DNA of 52,820 nucleotides from a bacterium (GTDB taxonomy: Bacteria; Vulcanimicrobiota; Xenobia; Xenobiales; Xenobiaceae), in contig JAFTAM010000136.1 of the NCBI GenBank assembly GCA_017458675.1, positions 1 through 52,820 of the forward strand, written 5' to 3'. A program made the translations under genes and the position numbers. This document shows, piece after piece, positions 33,955-44,017 of this stretch. Positions within the stretch are counted from its first letter, which is position 1; the number at the start of each line of letters is the position of its first letter. The notes beneath the pieces are model-generated. The model worked only from the letters and a program-made list of their open reading frames with translations, made no database searches and was not told the origin of the DNA.

Positions 33955-35208
33955 CTATTCCATCATCATTTCGATGCTTTGGATAATTCTCTCGCGGTTG
34001 GTTTCAAGCTCGTGCTTTATATCCGAATTCCCCGAGCAGATGATTTCCAGACACTGCTTGGTCGGGTCCCAAATCTGAGCGACCGCAGGATCGGTGGGCA
34101 TGGGCACGGCGTCCTTGCATATCTCCGTGAAGGATACGATGTCGGGATTGGACTGACACATTTCCAGCGCGCCCGGGGTCGTTGGCGGACGTCCCGAGGC
34201 CAGGCTCATGTCGGCGATATTTTTATCCGATTCCAGGAAGCTGATAAGCTGAGCGGCCTGATCCTTGCGCTCGGAATATTTGTTGAGCATGAAGCCCTGC
34301 ACGCCCAGAATAGGTTTGGGAATATTTCCCGAGGCTGTAGCGGGGAAGGGATCGATGGAGTAATCGATCTTTTCTTCGCCGTTCTTTGCGGCCTTTTCGT
34401 TGGCTTTGTTCAGAGCGTCCAGGAACCAGGGGCCCTGAATGACTACTGCGGCCTGGTTCTGAACAAAAATGGTCTGAGCGATATTGTCGGTGGAGCCTAT
34501 CTGAATCAGTTTGTCCTTCTCGACCAGATCGCGCAGGAACTGGGCGCCCTTGACGGCTCCCTCGTTGGCTAAGCCTATATCGGTGGAGACATAATTGCCT
34601 TGGGCGTCTTTGCCCAGCATATAGCCGCCGTCGGCGGTCAGGAAGGGCATGGAAAAATAGGGCTGCTTAATTTCAAAATAGAAGCCCTTGACTTTGTCGC
34701 CGCTTTTAGTCTGAATATCCTTGGCTTTTTCAACCAGTTGAGCTAAAGTGGCGGGCTGTTCTGGCATGAATTTTTTATTGCGCAGTACGGCCAGACATTC
34801 CATGCACAGCGGAGCCATGTAAACCTGAGATTTAAATTTTACCGATTCCACAGCGGCGGGGAAGAAGTTTTCCGGGTTTATGGCGGTCTGCGGAATAGGA
34901 TCGAGCAGACCGGCTGTCGCCAGAATTCCTACCCAGTCTTGGGCTCCAATAATTATATCAGGGCCTAAGCCGGCGGGCGCCGCAATTAAATACTTGTTGC
35001 GCAGATCGCCGAAGGGCACCTTCAAAAGCTCGACTTTTAAGCCGGACTGTCTTTCAAATTCTTCACACTGAGCCAGTAAGGTCGGATATTCAGCATCCAT
35101 GCCCGTCCAAACCTTAATGGCGTTGGCATCGGAGCCTTGCTGGGTGCAGGCTGAACATAGCAGCCCTATAGACAGAGTTAAACCAAAAAATAAAGAAGAA
35201 CGACGCAT
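33955..35208 (-). CDS. Extracellular solute-binding lipoprotein (maltose-type)
   Basis: I place the start at ATG 35208 (GGCAGGAAT upstream) rather than an in-frame TTG 57 bp earlier. This yields a lipoprotein signal MRRSSLFFGLTLSIGLLCSAC with Cys21. The 417-residue mature protein follows the family 1 pattern: IKVWTGMDAEYPTLLAQCEEFERQSG, then GPDIIIGAQDWVGILATAGLLDPIP (split by the hinge) and AAVVIQGPWFLDALNKA. It is closest in pattern to MalE-like maltodextrin binders; the exact sugar is not determinable. First gene of the transporter operon. Confidence 0.88.
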   Translation of the reverse strand: MRRSSLFFGLTLSIGLLCSACTQQGSDANAIKVWTGMDAEYPTLLAQCEEFERQSGLKVELLKVPFGDLRNKYLIAAPAGLGPDIIIGAQDWVGILATAGLLDPIPQTAINPENFFPAAVESVKFKSQVYMAPLCMECLAVLRNKKFMPEQPATLAQLVEKAKDIQTKSGDKVKGFYFEIKQPYFSMPFLTADGGYMLGKDAQGNYVSTDIGLANEGAVKGAQFLRDLVEKDKLIQIGSTDNIAQTIFVQNQAAVVIQGPWFLDALNKANEKAAKNGEEKIDYSIDPFPATASGNIPKPILGVQGFMLNKYSERKDQAAQLISFLESDKNIADMSLASGRPPTTPGALEMCQSNPDIVSFTEICKDAVPMPTDPAVAQIWDPTKQCLEIICSGNSDIKHELETNRERIIQSIEMMME

Positions 35209-35337
35209 ATTCCTGCCTTCGTTTTTTTTTGCTTCTTTCCCCTGTCGGAGACGTTCAATAAACATATCGAAATTTGTTTTTCTCTCAAGCTTCCGTCCTG
35301 CAGCCTGAGCTTTCGGAAAGGCGCTCTGCGGTTAAGT
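35209..35337. other. Upstream region of the transporter operon
   Basis: This holds the likely promoter region for the binding-protein gene, but no clear -35/-10 pair could be assigned. The remaining non-coding DNA up to gapA is MITE R11 and, at 35589-35912, a region with only a short frame (35596-35802) lacking a ribosome-binding site. Confidence 0.4.
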
Positions 35338-35588
35338 ACGCCGTCGCTAAGTTAAGTAAGAACAAGCTTTCAGCACACATGCTTAATAAAGGTTTTGACG
35401 CGCATGCGGAGATACGAGCGCAGCTTCGCGCGGAGCGGCAGCGGCAAAGAAAACCGGCATAACGAAAACGTGTAAAACAGGCTTTATAGATTCTTCGCTC
35501 ATAATGAAAAGGCAAACATTTACAAGCATAATGCAGAAATAATATTGTGCCATTTTTAGGAAATTGCAGTCTTTGCTTAATGACATTG
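35338..35588 (-). mobile_element. MITE copy R11
   Basis: In reverse orientation it begins CGCCGTCGCTAAGTTAAG and ends CTTTGCTTAATGACATTG. A 5-bp deletion in one palindrome arm (GGTTTTGACGCG instead of GGTTTTCTTTGACGCG) breaks the central hairpin. No target-site duplication is visible. It lies between the divergent transporter and gapA genes. The left boundary is uncertain by a few bases. Confidence 0.82.
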
Positions 35589-35843
35589 GCTTTATATGAC
35601 ACGGCGCGGAGCATCAAGAGAAAAAGTGCCTAAACACAATAGCAAAATGCGCAATTCTGGGCGCATGCCGCTGAATGGACCGGGGAACTCTGTATTTTAT
35701 TCAACTTATGGGCGAAGCTCAGAAGGGATATTCGTTTATAACAAAAAGAAATCACAGTTAAAAGATTTGCTCTGTACCGGCCTCGGATTCGAGCGGCTTT
35801 AAGGCAAATATCGCCGATTTCAGGTCCGTACGGTTATCGTTAA

Positions 35844-36941
<1,098 letters not shown>

Positions 36942-36957
36942 TTTTCAGTCTGGTTTT

Positions 36958-36984
36958 CGGCCCGGCTCAGTCCGGGCTTTCTTT
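36958..36984 (+). terminator. Hairpin between gapA and pgk
   Basis: GGCCCGG and CCGGGCT enclose CTCAGT, followed by TTCTTT. The T-run is interrupted, so it may be a partial terminator or an mRNA-stabilising 3' hairpin for gapA. Confidence 0.6.
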
Positions 36985-37081
36985 ATGTTTAGCTCCTGTC
37001 TGCCGCATCTATGCGGATTGCGGGGCTCGGCTCCGGCGGCAGACGAAAGCGGTTGAAATTTTTAATAAAGGAAGTTGAATA

Positions 37082-38263
37082 ATGAGTAGTTTTGCTTCTG
37101 TCCGTGATATCGACGTAAAAGGTAAGCGCGTTTTGATGCGCGTCGATTTCAATGTGCCTCTGGACGGCGAGACCGTCACCGATGACACGCGCATCAGGGC
37201 GGCTCTGCCCACGGTTAAGGCCGTTTTGGAAAAGGGCGCTTCCGTCATTCTGATGTCTCACCTGGGCCGTCCCAAGGGGAAGAAAGATCCTAAATACTCC
37301 CTGAAGCCCGCCGCCGCCCGTTTAGGCGAGCTGCTCGGCATTGAGGTCATTATGGCCCCCGACTGCATCGGCGACGAGGTCAAGGCTATGGCTGAGGCTC
37401 TGAAGCCCGGTCAGGTTATGCTTCTGGAAAATGTCCGCTTCTATGCCGAAGAGACCGACAACGACGTCGAGTTCGCCAAGAAGCTGGCCGCTCTGGGCGA
37501 CGTTTACGTCAACGACGCTTTCGGTTCGGCTCACCGCGCTCACGCTTCCACGACCGGCGTGGCCGCTTTTCTGCCCTCCGCCGCCGGTCTGCTCATGGAG
37601 CGCGAGCTCAACGAGCTGGGCAAGCTGCTTGAGGCTGCCGAGGCCCCCTTCGTGGTTTTGCTGGGCGGCGCTAAAGTCTCCGACAAGATCGGAGTTATGG
37701 AAAACCTGATCGGCAAGGCCGACTATATTTTGGTCGGCGGCGGCATGGCCTTCCCCTTCCTCAAGATGCACGGCATGGAGATCGGCAAGTCTCTCTGCGA
37801 CGGCGACCTCGAAGTTCCCAAGCGCATTGAGGAAAAGGCTGCCGGCACCAAGACTAAGATCGTCCTTCCCATTGACGTGGTCGCGGCCGACGAGTTCGCC
37901 GAAAACGCTCCCCATGTCGACGCCGACGTTGAGAATATTCCCGAGGACAAGATGGGCCTGGACATCGGTCCAAAGACCGTGGCTAAGTTCAAGGATATTA
38001 TTTCCAAGGCCAAGACGGTCTTCTGGAACGGTCCTATGGGCGTATTCGAGAAGAAGCCCTTTGACAAAGGCACCCGCGAAGTCGCTCAGGCCGTAGCCGA
38101 TTCGGCTGCCCGCAGCGTCGTAGGCGGCGGCGATTCCGTAGCCGCTCTGACTCAGGCCGGTTTGGCCTCCAAGGTGACGCACGTCTCTACCGGCGGCGGC
38201 GCTTCCCTGGAGTTTGTCGAGGGACGTCAGCTCCCCGGCGTAGCGGCTTTGGCAAAGAAGTAA
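37082..38263 (+). CDS. pgk: Phosphoglycerate kinase
   Basis: Pgk makes ATP from 1,3-bisphosphoglycerate. At 393 residues it is typical. It shows the N-terminal signature GKRVLMRVDFNVPLDG (about residues 13-28), SHLGRPKG (about 59-66) and the substrate-binding DAFGSAHRAHAST (about 142-154). The nucleotide-binding FWNGPMGVFEKKPFDKGT (about 317-334) and GGGDSVAAL follow near the C-terminus. ATG with AAGGAAG upstream. It uses the same C-ending codons as gapA. Confidence 0.97.
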   Translation: MSSFASVRDIDVKGKRVLMRVDFNVPLDGETVTDDTRIRAALPTVKAVLEKGASVILMSHLGRPKGKKDPKYSLKPAAARLGELLGIEVIMAPDCIGDEVKAMAEALKPGQVMLLENVRFYAEETDNDVEFAKKLAALGDVYVNDAFGSAHRAHASTTGVAAFLPSAAGLLMERELNELGKLLEAAEAPFVVLLGGAKVSDKIGVMENLIGKADYILVGGGMAFPFLKMHGMEIGKSLCDGDLEVPKRIEEKAAGTKTKIVLPIDVVAADEFAENAPHVDADVENIPEDKMGLDIGPKTVAKFKDIISKAKTVFWNGPMGVFEKKPFDKGTREVAQAVADSAARSVVGGGDSVAALTQAGLASKVTHVSTGGGASLEFVEGRQLPGVAALAKK

Positions 38264-38282
38264 TTTTAATAAAATTTGAGGA

Positions 38283-38320
38283 GACAGGCCGGATACATGG
38301 TGCGATCCGGCTGTCTTTTT
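38283..38320 (+). terminator. Terminator after pgk
   Basis: GACAGGCCGGAT pairs with ATCCGGCTGTC (one bulged G) across a 10-nt loop and runs into five T. A TATAAT box (38323-38328) follows at once, 12 bp before the tpiA start, too close to drive tpiA with a leader of usual length. Confidence 0.75.
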
Positions 38321-38339
38321 GGTATAATTGGGAGGTTTT

Positions 38340-39092
38340 ATGCGTACTCCGCTTTTAGCAGCTAACTGGAAAATGAATATGGCCCGTCAGGACGCCAATA
38401 CTTTGGTGAAGGACCTTATGGCCGCCGTCGGCAATGTCCGTGACCGCGATGTGGCTATCTGCCCTCCTTTCCATCTTTTAGCCGATGTGGAAAAACTGGT
38501 GGAAGGCCATGAAAACGTCTATCTGGGCGCTCAGGACCTGCACTGGAAGGATTCCGGAGCTTTTACCGGCGAGGTCTCCGCTCCCATGCTCAAAGATGTA
38601 GGCTGCCGCATGGTCATTATCGGACACTCCGAGCGCCGGGCTATGTTCGGTGAAACCGATGAAACCTGCGCCAAGAAGCTGGCCGCCGCCATGCAGCACG
38701 GTCTCGTTCCCATCCTCTGCGTGGGCGAGAGTTTGGAGCAGCATGAAGCGGGAAAGACCGTCGATATAGTCAAGGCTCAGCTGCGCGCCGATCTCGAGGG
38801 ACTTACTCTGGACGACGGCAACAAGCTGGTCATAGCTTATGAGCCCATTTGGGCTATCGGCACCGGCAAGGCCGATACCGCCGAAAACGCCAACAATACG
38901 ATGATTGCTCTGCGCAAGGTTCTGGCGGAAATCTTCGGCGAAGAGATCGCTCAGCAGGTGCGCCTGCTCTACGGCGGCAGCGTTAAGCCTGCCAACATTG
39001 CCGGCTTTATGGCCTGCAGCGACATCGACGGAGCTTTAGTCGGCGGCGCCAGTCTGAAGGCTGAGAGCTTCTCTCAGATTGTCAATTATTAA
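38340..39092 (+). CDS. tpiA: Triosephosphate isomerase
   Basis: This 250-residue TIM barrel has all catalytic residues: Lys in AANWKMN (residue 11 region), His in VIIGHSERR (about 93-101), Glu in AYEPIWAIGTGKAD (loop 6, about 164-177) and the phosphate-binding LYGGSVKP and GALVGGASL. I use ATG 38340 with GGAGG 5 nt upstream; an in-frame TTG 12 bp earlier is not needed. It follows pgk after a terminator and precedes secG by 17 bp. Confidence 0.97.
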   Translation: MRTPLLAANWKMNMARQDANTLVKDLMAAVGNVRDRDVAICPPFHLLADVEKLVEGHENVYLGAQDLHWKDSGAFTGEVSAPMLKDVGCRMVIIGHSERRAMFGETDETCAKKLAAAMQHGLVPILCVGESLEQHEAGKTVDIVKAQLRADLEGLTLDDGNKLVIAYEPIWAIGTGKADTAENANNTMIALRKVLAEIFGEEIAQQVRLLYGGSVKPANIAGFMACSDIDGALVGGASLKAESFSQIVNY

Positions 39093-39109
39093 TTTAAGGA
39101 ATAATAAAA

Positions 39110-39472
39110 ATGTTTTTAGATGTTTGCCTGCGTATTTGGTCCTTTTTAGGACAGACTCCCATTCCCGGAGCCGCCGAAGCGGTCGACGCCGCTTCTCAGA
39201 CGGCTGCAGCGCCCGTTGAACCTAAGTTTAACTGGGTGCGCTATCTTCTCATGGTCGTCTATTACATGGTCTGCGGTCTGCTCATCTTTGTGGTGATGCA
39301 GCAGGAGCAGAAGAGCGGCGGTCTGCAGGGTATGCTGGGCGGCGGCAGCTCCGCCTCCGATCACAAGTATCAGGGCAAAAAGAGCGCGGAAGAGAACCTG
39401 CGCATTATCAGCAACTGGCTGGCCGTGGCTTTTATCGTACTTTCGATTGCCGTCAGCTATGTGATGAAATAA
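39110..39472 (+). CDS. secG: SecG-like translocase subunit
   Basis: This 120-residue protein has two membrane segments: YLLMVVYYMVCGLLIFVVMQQ (split, about residues 43-63) and NWLAVAFIVLSIAVSYVM (about 102-119). Between them lies QEQKSGGLQGMLGGGSS, the Gly-rich loop of SecG, which aids SecYEG translocation. An N-terminal Ala/Pro extension of about 40 residues is longer than in E. coli. The tpiA-secG order is common in bacteria. A bidirectional terminator follows. Confidence 0.88.
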   Translation: MFLDVCLRIWSFLGQTPIPGAAEAVDAASQTAAAPVEPKFNWVRYLLMVVYYMVCGLLIFVVMQQEQKSGGLQGMLGGGSSASDHKYQGKKSAEENLRIISNWLAVAFIVLSIAVSYVMK

Positions 39473-39501
39473 CGAATTAAAGCTAGTCAGGCCTGCGTCT
39501 T

Positions 39502-39539
39502 AAAAAAAAGCTCCGTTCCTTGAGGAACGGGGCTTTTTG
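39502..39539. terminator. Bidirectional terminator between secG and the acylation genes
   Basis: AAAAAGCTCCGTTCC and GGAACGGGGCTTTTT form a near-perfect 15-bp stem with TTGA loop (one C-G/T-G irregularity), with A- and T-runs on both sides. It serves the convergent secG and SGNH-protein genes. Confidence 0.93.
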
Positions 39540-39543
39540 TGCT

Positions 39544-40458
39544 TTATTTTTCAGGCTTCTCGGTCAATCCCAAGAAAGGATAATTGTCGGCGGCTATCTT
39601 GTGGAGCATATTTTGATCTATTTTCTTTTTGTCAAAATGAACCTGATCTTCATAGAAAAGATCGCTGGGATAGTAAGGTACGTCGTCTAAATATCTGGGA
39701 AATTTATCGTAGATCCAAAATTTGCAGTAGTCCTGCTTAAGACGTTCATTCTCCTCCTTGGCCGTTACCGACATAGGATCTGAACAGAGATGGAAGCGGA
39801 TGTTGTTTTCTTCACAAAGTTCGTAGAGTTTGCGCAAATAAATATCAGCCAGCTTAAAATTGATTCTTGAGTTTGTCCAATTGTGATAGTAGAGGAAAAC
39901 TCGCAGGCTTAAGCCTGAATCTCCTACCAGGCTGGCGACTTTCGGCTTCATAAAGAAGTCCCCGTATACGCTTCCCATCATTTTAATGGCGTCGTCGTCC
40001 AGATATTTTAAGAGGTCGGCTTTGGCAAAGGGAATTACCGAGTACTGATAGTTATACTTAAAATAGTAGAACAAAAACGGCGGCGTTACCAATAAGTAAA
40101 TGTCGGTTACGTCAGAATGGTAATTTAAATATTCCTTGGCCATCATATAGTAGCCTGTGACTAAAACGCCGGAATTGCTTGCTGCCATAGTGGTATCCTT
40201 GGGCAGCTCATTTTCCAGAGGCTCCAGGAGCTGAAGCAGAACGCTGTCACCGAGTATGAGCTTAGTCGTATGGTCGTCCTTTTGCACTTTTTTGATGCAT
40301 TCGCCGATGACGGTGTTATTGGTAAAAAAGCCTTCGCTGTTGGTGATACGGTCTATGAAGGCCTGCCAGGATTTCTGCATAGACAAAAAGTCGATAATTA
40401 TGCAGACGCCTAAAAACATAAATATAAATAGTAAAGATTTTTTTATAAAGAGCTTCAT
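39544..40458 (-). CDS. SGNH/AlgJ-like membrane-anchored protein
   Basis: This 304-residue protein has an N-terminal membrane anchor (SLLFIFMFLGVCIIIDFLS) and an SGNH-hydrolase pattern. Block I is LILGDSVLLQLL (Ser in GDS, about residues 68-79) and the C-terminal DQVHFDKK (about 273-280) supplies the Asp-His pair. Such proteins (AlgJ, AlgX, DltD, PatB groups) receive or transfer acyl groups on extracellular polymers with an MBOAT partner. That partner is the gene directly upstream (11 bp gap), so the two form a unit. Substrate unknown. Confidence 0.72.
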   Translation of the reverse strand: MKLFIKKSLLFIFMFLGVCIIIDFLSMQKSWQAFIDRITNSEGFFTNNTVIGECIKKVQKDDHTTKLILGDSVLLQLLEPLENELPKDTTMAASNSGVLVTGYYMMAKEYLNYHSDVTDIYLLVTPPFLFYYFKYNYQYSVIPFAKADLLKYLDDDAIKMMGSVYGDFFMKPKVASLVGDSGLSLRVFLYYHNWTNSRINFKLADIYLRKLYELCEENNIRFHLCSDPMSVTAKEENERLKQDYCKFWIYDKFPRYLDDVPYYPSDLFYEDQVHFDKKKIDQNMLHKIAADNYPFLGLTEKPEK

Positions 40459-40469
40459 AATTTCAGACC

Positions 40470-41924
40470 TTAAAATTTAATATACAGAAAATCCTGATCT
40501 TCGCCGTAATTATTGAACAGAGCTATAAAGAGCATAACAGCTATGCCTAAATAGCAGATCCAGCGGAAAACAATATTTTGTTCCTTGAGCCAGCCGCTGA
40601 TGCTGACGTTGTATTCATGAAGAAGATCGACAAAGAAGAGTACGAGCAGTTTTATAAATAAAAACTGAAAAAGTGTAGGCTTATCCAGGAGATAAAGCTG
40701 GTTTGACAGAGTCAGGCCTAAATTGAAATCACAGAAGATTCTGCGGATCATATTCATGGATATTGCCATATTTTCAGGCATGAAAAAGACCCACAGAAAG
40801 TTATAGCACATAAAGACAACAGCTATATTAAAGAGCTTGTAGCTGAAGCAGTCGGTTTTTACGGAAAAGGTTTGTATGAGCTTCTCTTTTGTGCCCTTAA
40901 ACAGGTTTTCCAGAACTACGAACAAGCCCAGGGAGAGGTTATATACGCAGTAATTCAAGGTGAAGCCGTGCCAAAAGCTGGTGGCCAGGAAGGTCAGCAG
41001 CACGTTGATATTGGCCCTGAATTTGCCTTTGCGGTTGCCGCCTAAAGAGATGTAAACATAATCTCTGAGCCATAAAGAGAGGCTGATGTGCCACCTTTTC
41101 CAGAAATCTTTAAAGCTGGCGGAAAAATAGGGCTGCTTGAAGTTTTCCTCAAGGCTGAAGCCCAGCACGTTGGCGATGCCTATAGCGATATGGCTGTAGC
41201 CGGCAAAGTCGGCGTATATCTGAAGTCCGAACAGTATCAGAATAAATAAAATGACCGCGCCGGTAAGTTCCTGATAATTGCTGTAGGCCATGCGGGTAAT
41301 TATGGCCAGTTGATTGGAAATTAAAATCTTTTCAAAAAGGCCGAAGGCGATCATCAGCAATCCCTTTTTGGCCTGATCGTAGTTAAAGTCGGTACCTTCG
41401 TTAATTTGCTTCAGCAGGGTGTGGCTGCGCTGTATAGGTCCGGAAAATACGGTGGGGAAGAAGGACACGAAAAGGGCGTACTTGGCGAAGTTCTTTTCCG
41501 GTTCTGCCTTGCCCCTGTAGACGTCAATAGCGTAGCCTAAGGACTGCAGGGTATAATAGGACATACCTATAGGCAGAATGAGGCTGTTGACGTCAAAGGC
41601 CAGCTGCATGTGCCAGATATTTAATATTCCGTTTATTCCGTTATACAGCGAGGCAAAATACTTAAAGAAGATCAGAATGCCTAAGCTGCTCAGTATGCAG
41701 AGGGCGGCGCTCAGCTTTTTGCGTTCTCCCTGCATTTTTAAAGCGCCGAAGTAGCCTATGGCGGTCAGCAGCAGCAAAACGCCTGCGTAGGCGGCGTTAA
41801 TGTAAGCATAAAAGCCGTAGCTGACGACAAGAAGCCATAAATACCTTTTGTCTTTGGGTATGGCAAAATAAATTAAGGTAATTAGGGGAATGGTAAAGGC
41901 AAAGCCGAGCAGATGAGATAACAT
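40470..41924 (-). CDS. MBOAT-family O-acyltransferase (AlgI/DltB-like)
   Basis: This 484-residue polytopic membrane protein opens MLSHLLGFAFTIPLITLIYF, then RYLWLLVVSYGFYAY. MBOAT hallmarks follow: VSFFPTVFSGPIQRSHTLL (about residues 150-168), FKDFWKRWHISLSLWLRDYVYISLGG (about 271-296) and the active-site His in TSFWHGFTLNY (about 316-326). It transfers acyl groups across the membrane to a secreted polymer. It precedes and nearly abuts the SGNH protein gene, the arrangement seen in alginate and peptidoglycan O-acetylation systems. ATG with weak ribosome-binding site. Confidence 0.93.
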   Translation of the reverse strand: MLSHLLGFAFTIPLITLIYFAIPKDKRYLWLLVVSYGFYAYINAAYAGVLLLLTAIGYFGALKMQGERKKLSAALCILSSLGILIFFKYFASLYNGINGILNIWHMQLAFDVNSLILPIGMSYYTLQSLGYAIDVYRGKAEPEKNFAKYALFVSFFPTVFSGPIQRSHTLLKQINEGTDFNYDQAKKGLLMIAFGLFEKILISNQLAIITRMAYSNYQELTGAVILFILILFGLQIYADFAGYSHIAIGIANVLGFSLEENFKQPYFSASFKDFWKRWHISLSLWLRDYVYISLGGNRKGKFRANINVLLTFLATSFWHGFTLNYCVYNLSLGLFVVLENLFKGTKEKLIQTFSVKTDCFSYKLFNIAVVFMCYNFLWVFFMPENMAISMNMIRRIFCDFNLGLTLSNQLYLLDKPTLFQFLFIKLLVLFFVDLLHEYNVSISGWLKEQNIVFRWICYLGIAVMLFIALFNNYGEDQDFLYIKF

Positions 41925-41976
41925 GGATTTTACTTTCTTGATAGATAATTATATCCCCCTTTGTCGGGAGATATGA

Positions 41977-42016
41977 AAAAACCGCTCATACAGTAAGAAG
42001 CTGTATAAGCGGTTTT
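41977..42016 (-). terminator. Terminator after the subtilisin gene
   Basis: AAAACCGCTCATACAG pairs with CTGTATAAGCGGTTTT (one mismatch) across a 7-nt loop, 26 bp beyond the stop of the minus-strand subtilisin gene, with A/T runs on both sides. Confidence 0.9.
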
Positions 42017-42041
42017 CCGGCTTTATCTTATTTTGCTAAGA

Positions 42042-43370
42042 TTATTTGCCCATCAGATACTCAATGTTTTCCTGAGGATCGATGACGCCTTTGCCCTGCT
42101 GGAACTTATCGACGTTCTGTAAAGGATCGGCGAATTTCATCATGACTTCTTTAGCCTGAGCGGGGGTGATGTCGGGCTTGACCTGGTGCATCAAAGCGTC
42201 GACGCCGGCGGCGAAAGGAGTAGCCATGGAGGTACCAGACATGCTTACGTAGCCGTTGCCCTTGTGAGCGGTAGCGGTGATGTTTACGCCGGGGGCGAGG
42301 ATGTCGGGTTTCTCAAGCTTGTCAATGCGGCTGGGACCGCGGCTGGAGAAGTAAGCCAAGGAGTCGTCGCTGCGATCGGGGGTGCCCTTGTCGTCTAAAG
42401 CGCCGACGGTGATGGCGTCGGGAGCGTTGCCCGGGGAACCGATGGTTCCGGAGCTGGGGCCTTCGTTGCCGGCGGCGATTACGCAGCTGATGCCGGCGTC
42501 GTAAGCGGCTTCAACGGCCTGAACGACGGGGTCAGTCTTGTAGCTCTGGGAGACGTAGCCGCCCAAAGACATGCTGATAACGTCGATGCCGAATTTCTCC
42601 TTGTTCTCAACAGCCCACTGTACGCCTTTGATGACGTTGGAGAGAGAACCGGAGCCTCTGCCGTCCAAAACTTTGACGCCTACCAGGTTGGCTTCGGGAG
42701 CAACGCCGGTGTACTTGCCTTCGGAGGTCTTGCCGGAGCCGGCGCAGATACCGGCGCAGTGAGTGCCGTGGCCCTGATCGTCATAGGCTTCGGTGCGGCC
42801 GTTGACCATATCCTGGAAGCCGATGATGCGGCCTTCAAAATCGGGGTGCTGAGCGATACCGGTGTCGATAACGCAGATGGTGGTTCCTTTACCGGTAATG
42901 CCCTGCTCGTGGAGTTTGTCCACGCCCAAAGTGACGTTGGCATTGTCCATCAAGGGACGGAAGGTATTTTCAACTTCCTGAAGCTCGTCGCCGGGGATGC
43001 CGATCTGAGCTTCGCCGGGGATACCGATCTGAGCGTCAAGGAACATGGAGCCGGTCTCACTGACGGATTTGCTGAGGACGGGCATAATAGAGCCGTCTTC
43101 GGAGGGATTTACGGTTACGGCAAAGCCATTGATCAGAGGAAGCTCGGCAGTTACTTTATTCTCGGGGTTTTTGGCGAGAATTGCGCTGCGCATCTCTTCG
43201 AGTTTGGCTTTATCGTCGTTGGTAACGATTAAATTGACGGAGCCGTTAGCGGAGGAAATAAAGCTCTCTTCGGGCTGCTTGTCAGCAACGGGGGCAGCCA
43301 TAGTCTGCTCGGCGTTGGTATTGTTGTATACCTGGGGAGTAAAGGCAGACATGGTCGGACGAATATCCAT
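42042..43370 (-). CDS. Subtilisin-like serine protease (S8) without signal peptide
   Basis: The catalytic triad is present: Asp in TICVIDTGIAQHPDF (about residue 177), His in GHGTHCAGICAG (about 208) and Ser in MSGTSMATPFAAG (about 391). The oxyanion Asn is in CVIAAGNEGPSSG. Residues about 45-125 look like an I9-type propeptide (VNLIVTNDDKAKLEEMRS to INGFAVTVNPSE). I chose ATG 43370 with AAGGAG upstream instead of an in-frame TTG 57 bp earlier. The N-terminus (MDIRPTMSAFTPQVYNNT) is not a Sec signal. It resembles the leaderless start of the two nucleases. AQIGIPG is duplicated before the catalytic domain. 442 residues. Confidence 0.92.
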   Translation of the reverse strand: MDIRPTMSAFTPQVYNNTNAEQTMAAPVADKQPEESFISSANGSVNLIVTNDDKAKLEEMRSAILAKNPENKVTAELPLINGFAVTVNPSEDGSIMPVLSKSVSETGSMFLDAQIGIPGEAQIGIPGDELQEVENTFRPLMDNANVTLGVDKLHEQGITGKGTTICVIDTGIAQHPDFEGRIIGFQDMVNGRTEAYDDQGHGTHCAGICAGSGKTSEGKYTGVAPEANLVGVKVLDGRGSGSLSNVIKGVQWAVENKEKFGIDVISMSLGGYVSQSYKTDPVVQAVEAAYDAGISCVIAAGNEGPSSGTIGSPGNAPDAITVGALDDKGTPDRSDDSLAYFSSRGPSRIDKLEKPDILAPGVNITATAHKGNGYVSMSGTSMATPFAAGVDALMHQVKPDITPAQAKEVMMKFADPLQNVDKFQQGKGVIDPQENIEYLMGK

Positions 43371-43693
43371 TAGTGAAACTCCTTTCAGATTCGGAAATAC
43401 TAATGATTTAATATAACACGAATACAAAACATTTACTTCAAACTCATTTTACCATTTTAACGGAATCATTGTTAAGCTATTTTGTAAACATTCTGCTATT
43501 AAAGATGATATATTCTTGCTTTTTTATGGAAAAAAGCTGAAAAAGTGCATTTTAAGCATTTTGCAGTATGCACTTTAGATTAGGAATGGCTTTAGACAGG
43601 TAAAACTTAAAAACCTGCATTTACTGTGCGTTCTTTGAGGGATTAGGCTGATTTTACCGTTAATTGCCTGCTCGGAAGGGATTAAACGGGGTA
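43371..43693. other. AT-rich upstream region of the subtilisin gene
   Basis: No gene is seen. The 100-150 bp before the start are AT-rich (TTTACTTCAAACTC, TTGTAAACATTCTGC) and presumably contain the promoter, but no single -35/-10 pair stands out. The stretch ends at MITE R12. Confidence 0.4.
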
Positions 43694-43952
43694 TACTGTC
43701 GGTACGTTAAGCAAATACAGGCTTTCAGCATACATGCTCAATAAAGGTTTTCTTTGACGCGTACGCGGAGATTCGAGCACAGCTTCGCGCGGAGCGGCAG
43801 CGGCAAAGAGAACCGCCATAACGAAAACAGGCAGAACATGTTTGAAAGATTCTTCGCTGCGCTGTCAATGACAGGGGAAACATTTGCAGGCATCGGCAAA
43901 ACAAGCTAATGTACCTATTTTAGCAATACTTTATCTTAACTTAATGACATTG
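43694..43952 (-). mobile_element. MITE copy R12 with 10-bp target-site duplication
   Basis: In reverse orientation this 259-bp copy runs from TACTGTCGGTACGTTAAGC to CTTAACTTAATGACATTG. It is flanked by AAACGGGGTA (43684-43693) and AAACTGGGTA (43953-43962), a 9/10 direct repeat. Central variant A. It ends 65 bp before the start of the HTH gene. Confidence 0.9.
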
Positions 43953-44017
43953 AAACTGGGTATAGTTTTGTTCTTTGAAGGATTAGAATTGTTTTTTGTG
44001 TAAGCTGGACGGCTATT

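Noticed and set aside
35596..35802. 68-codon plus-strand frame between MITE R11 and gapA
   Set aside because: No ribosome-binding site, random composition, begins a few bases past the MITE end.
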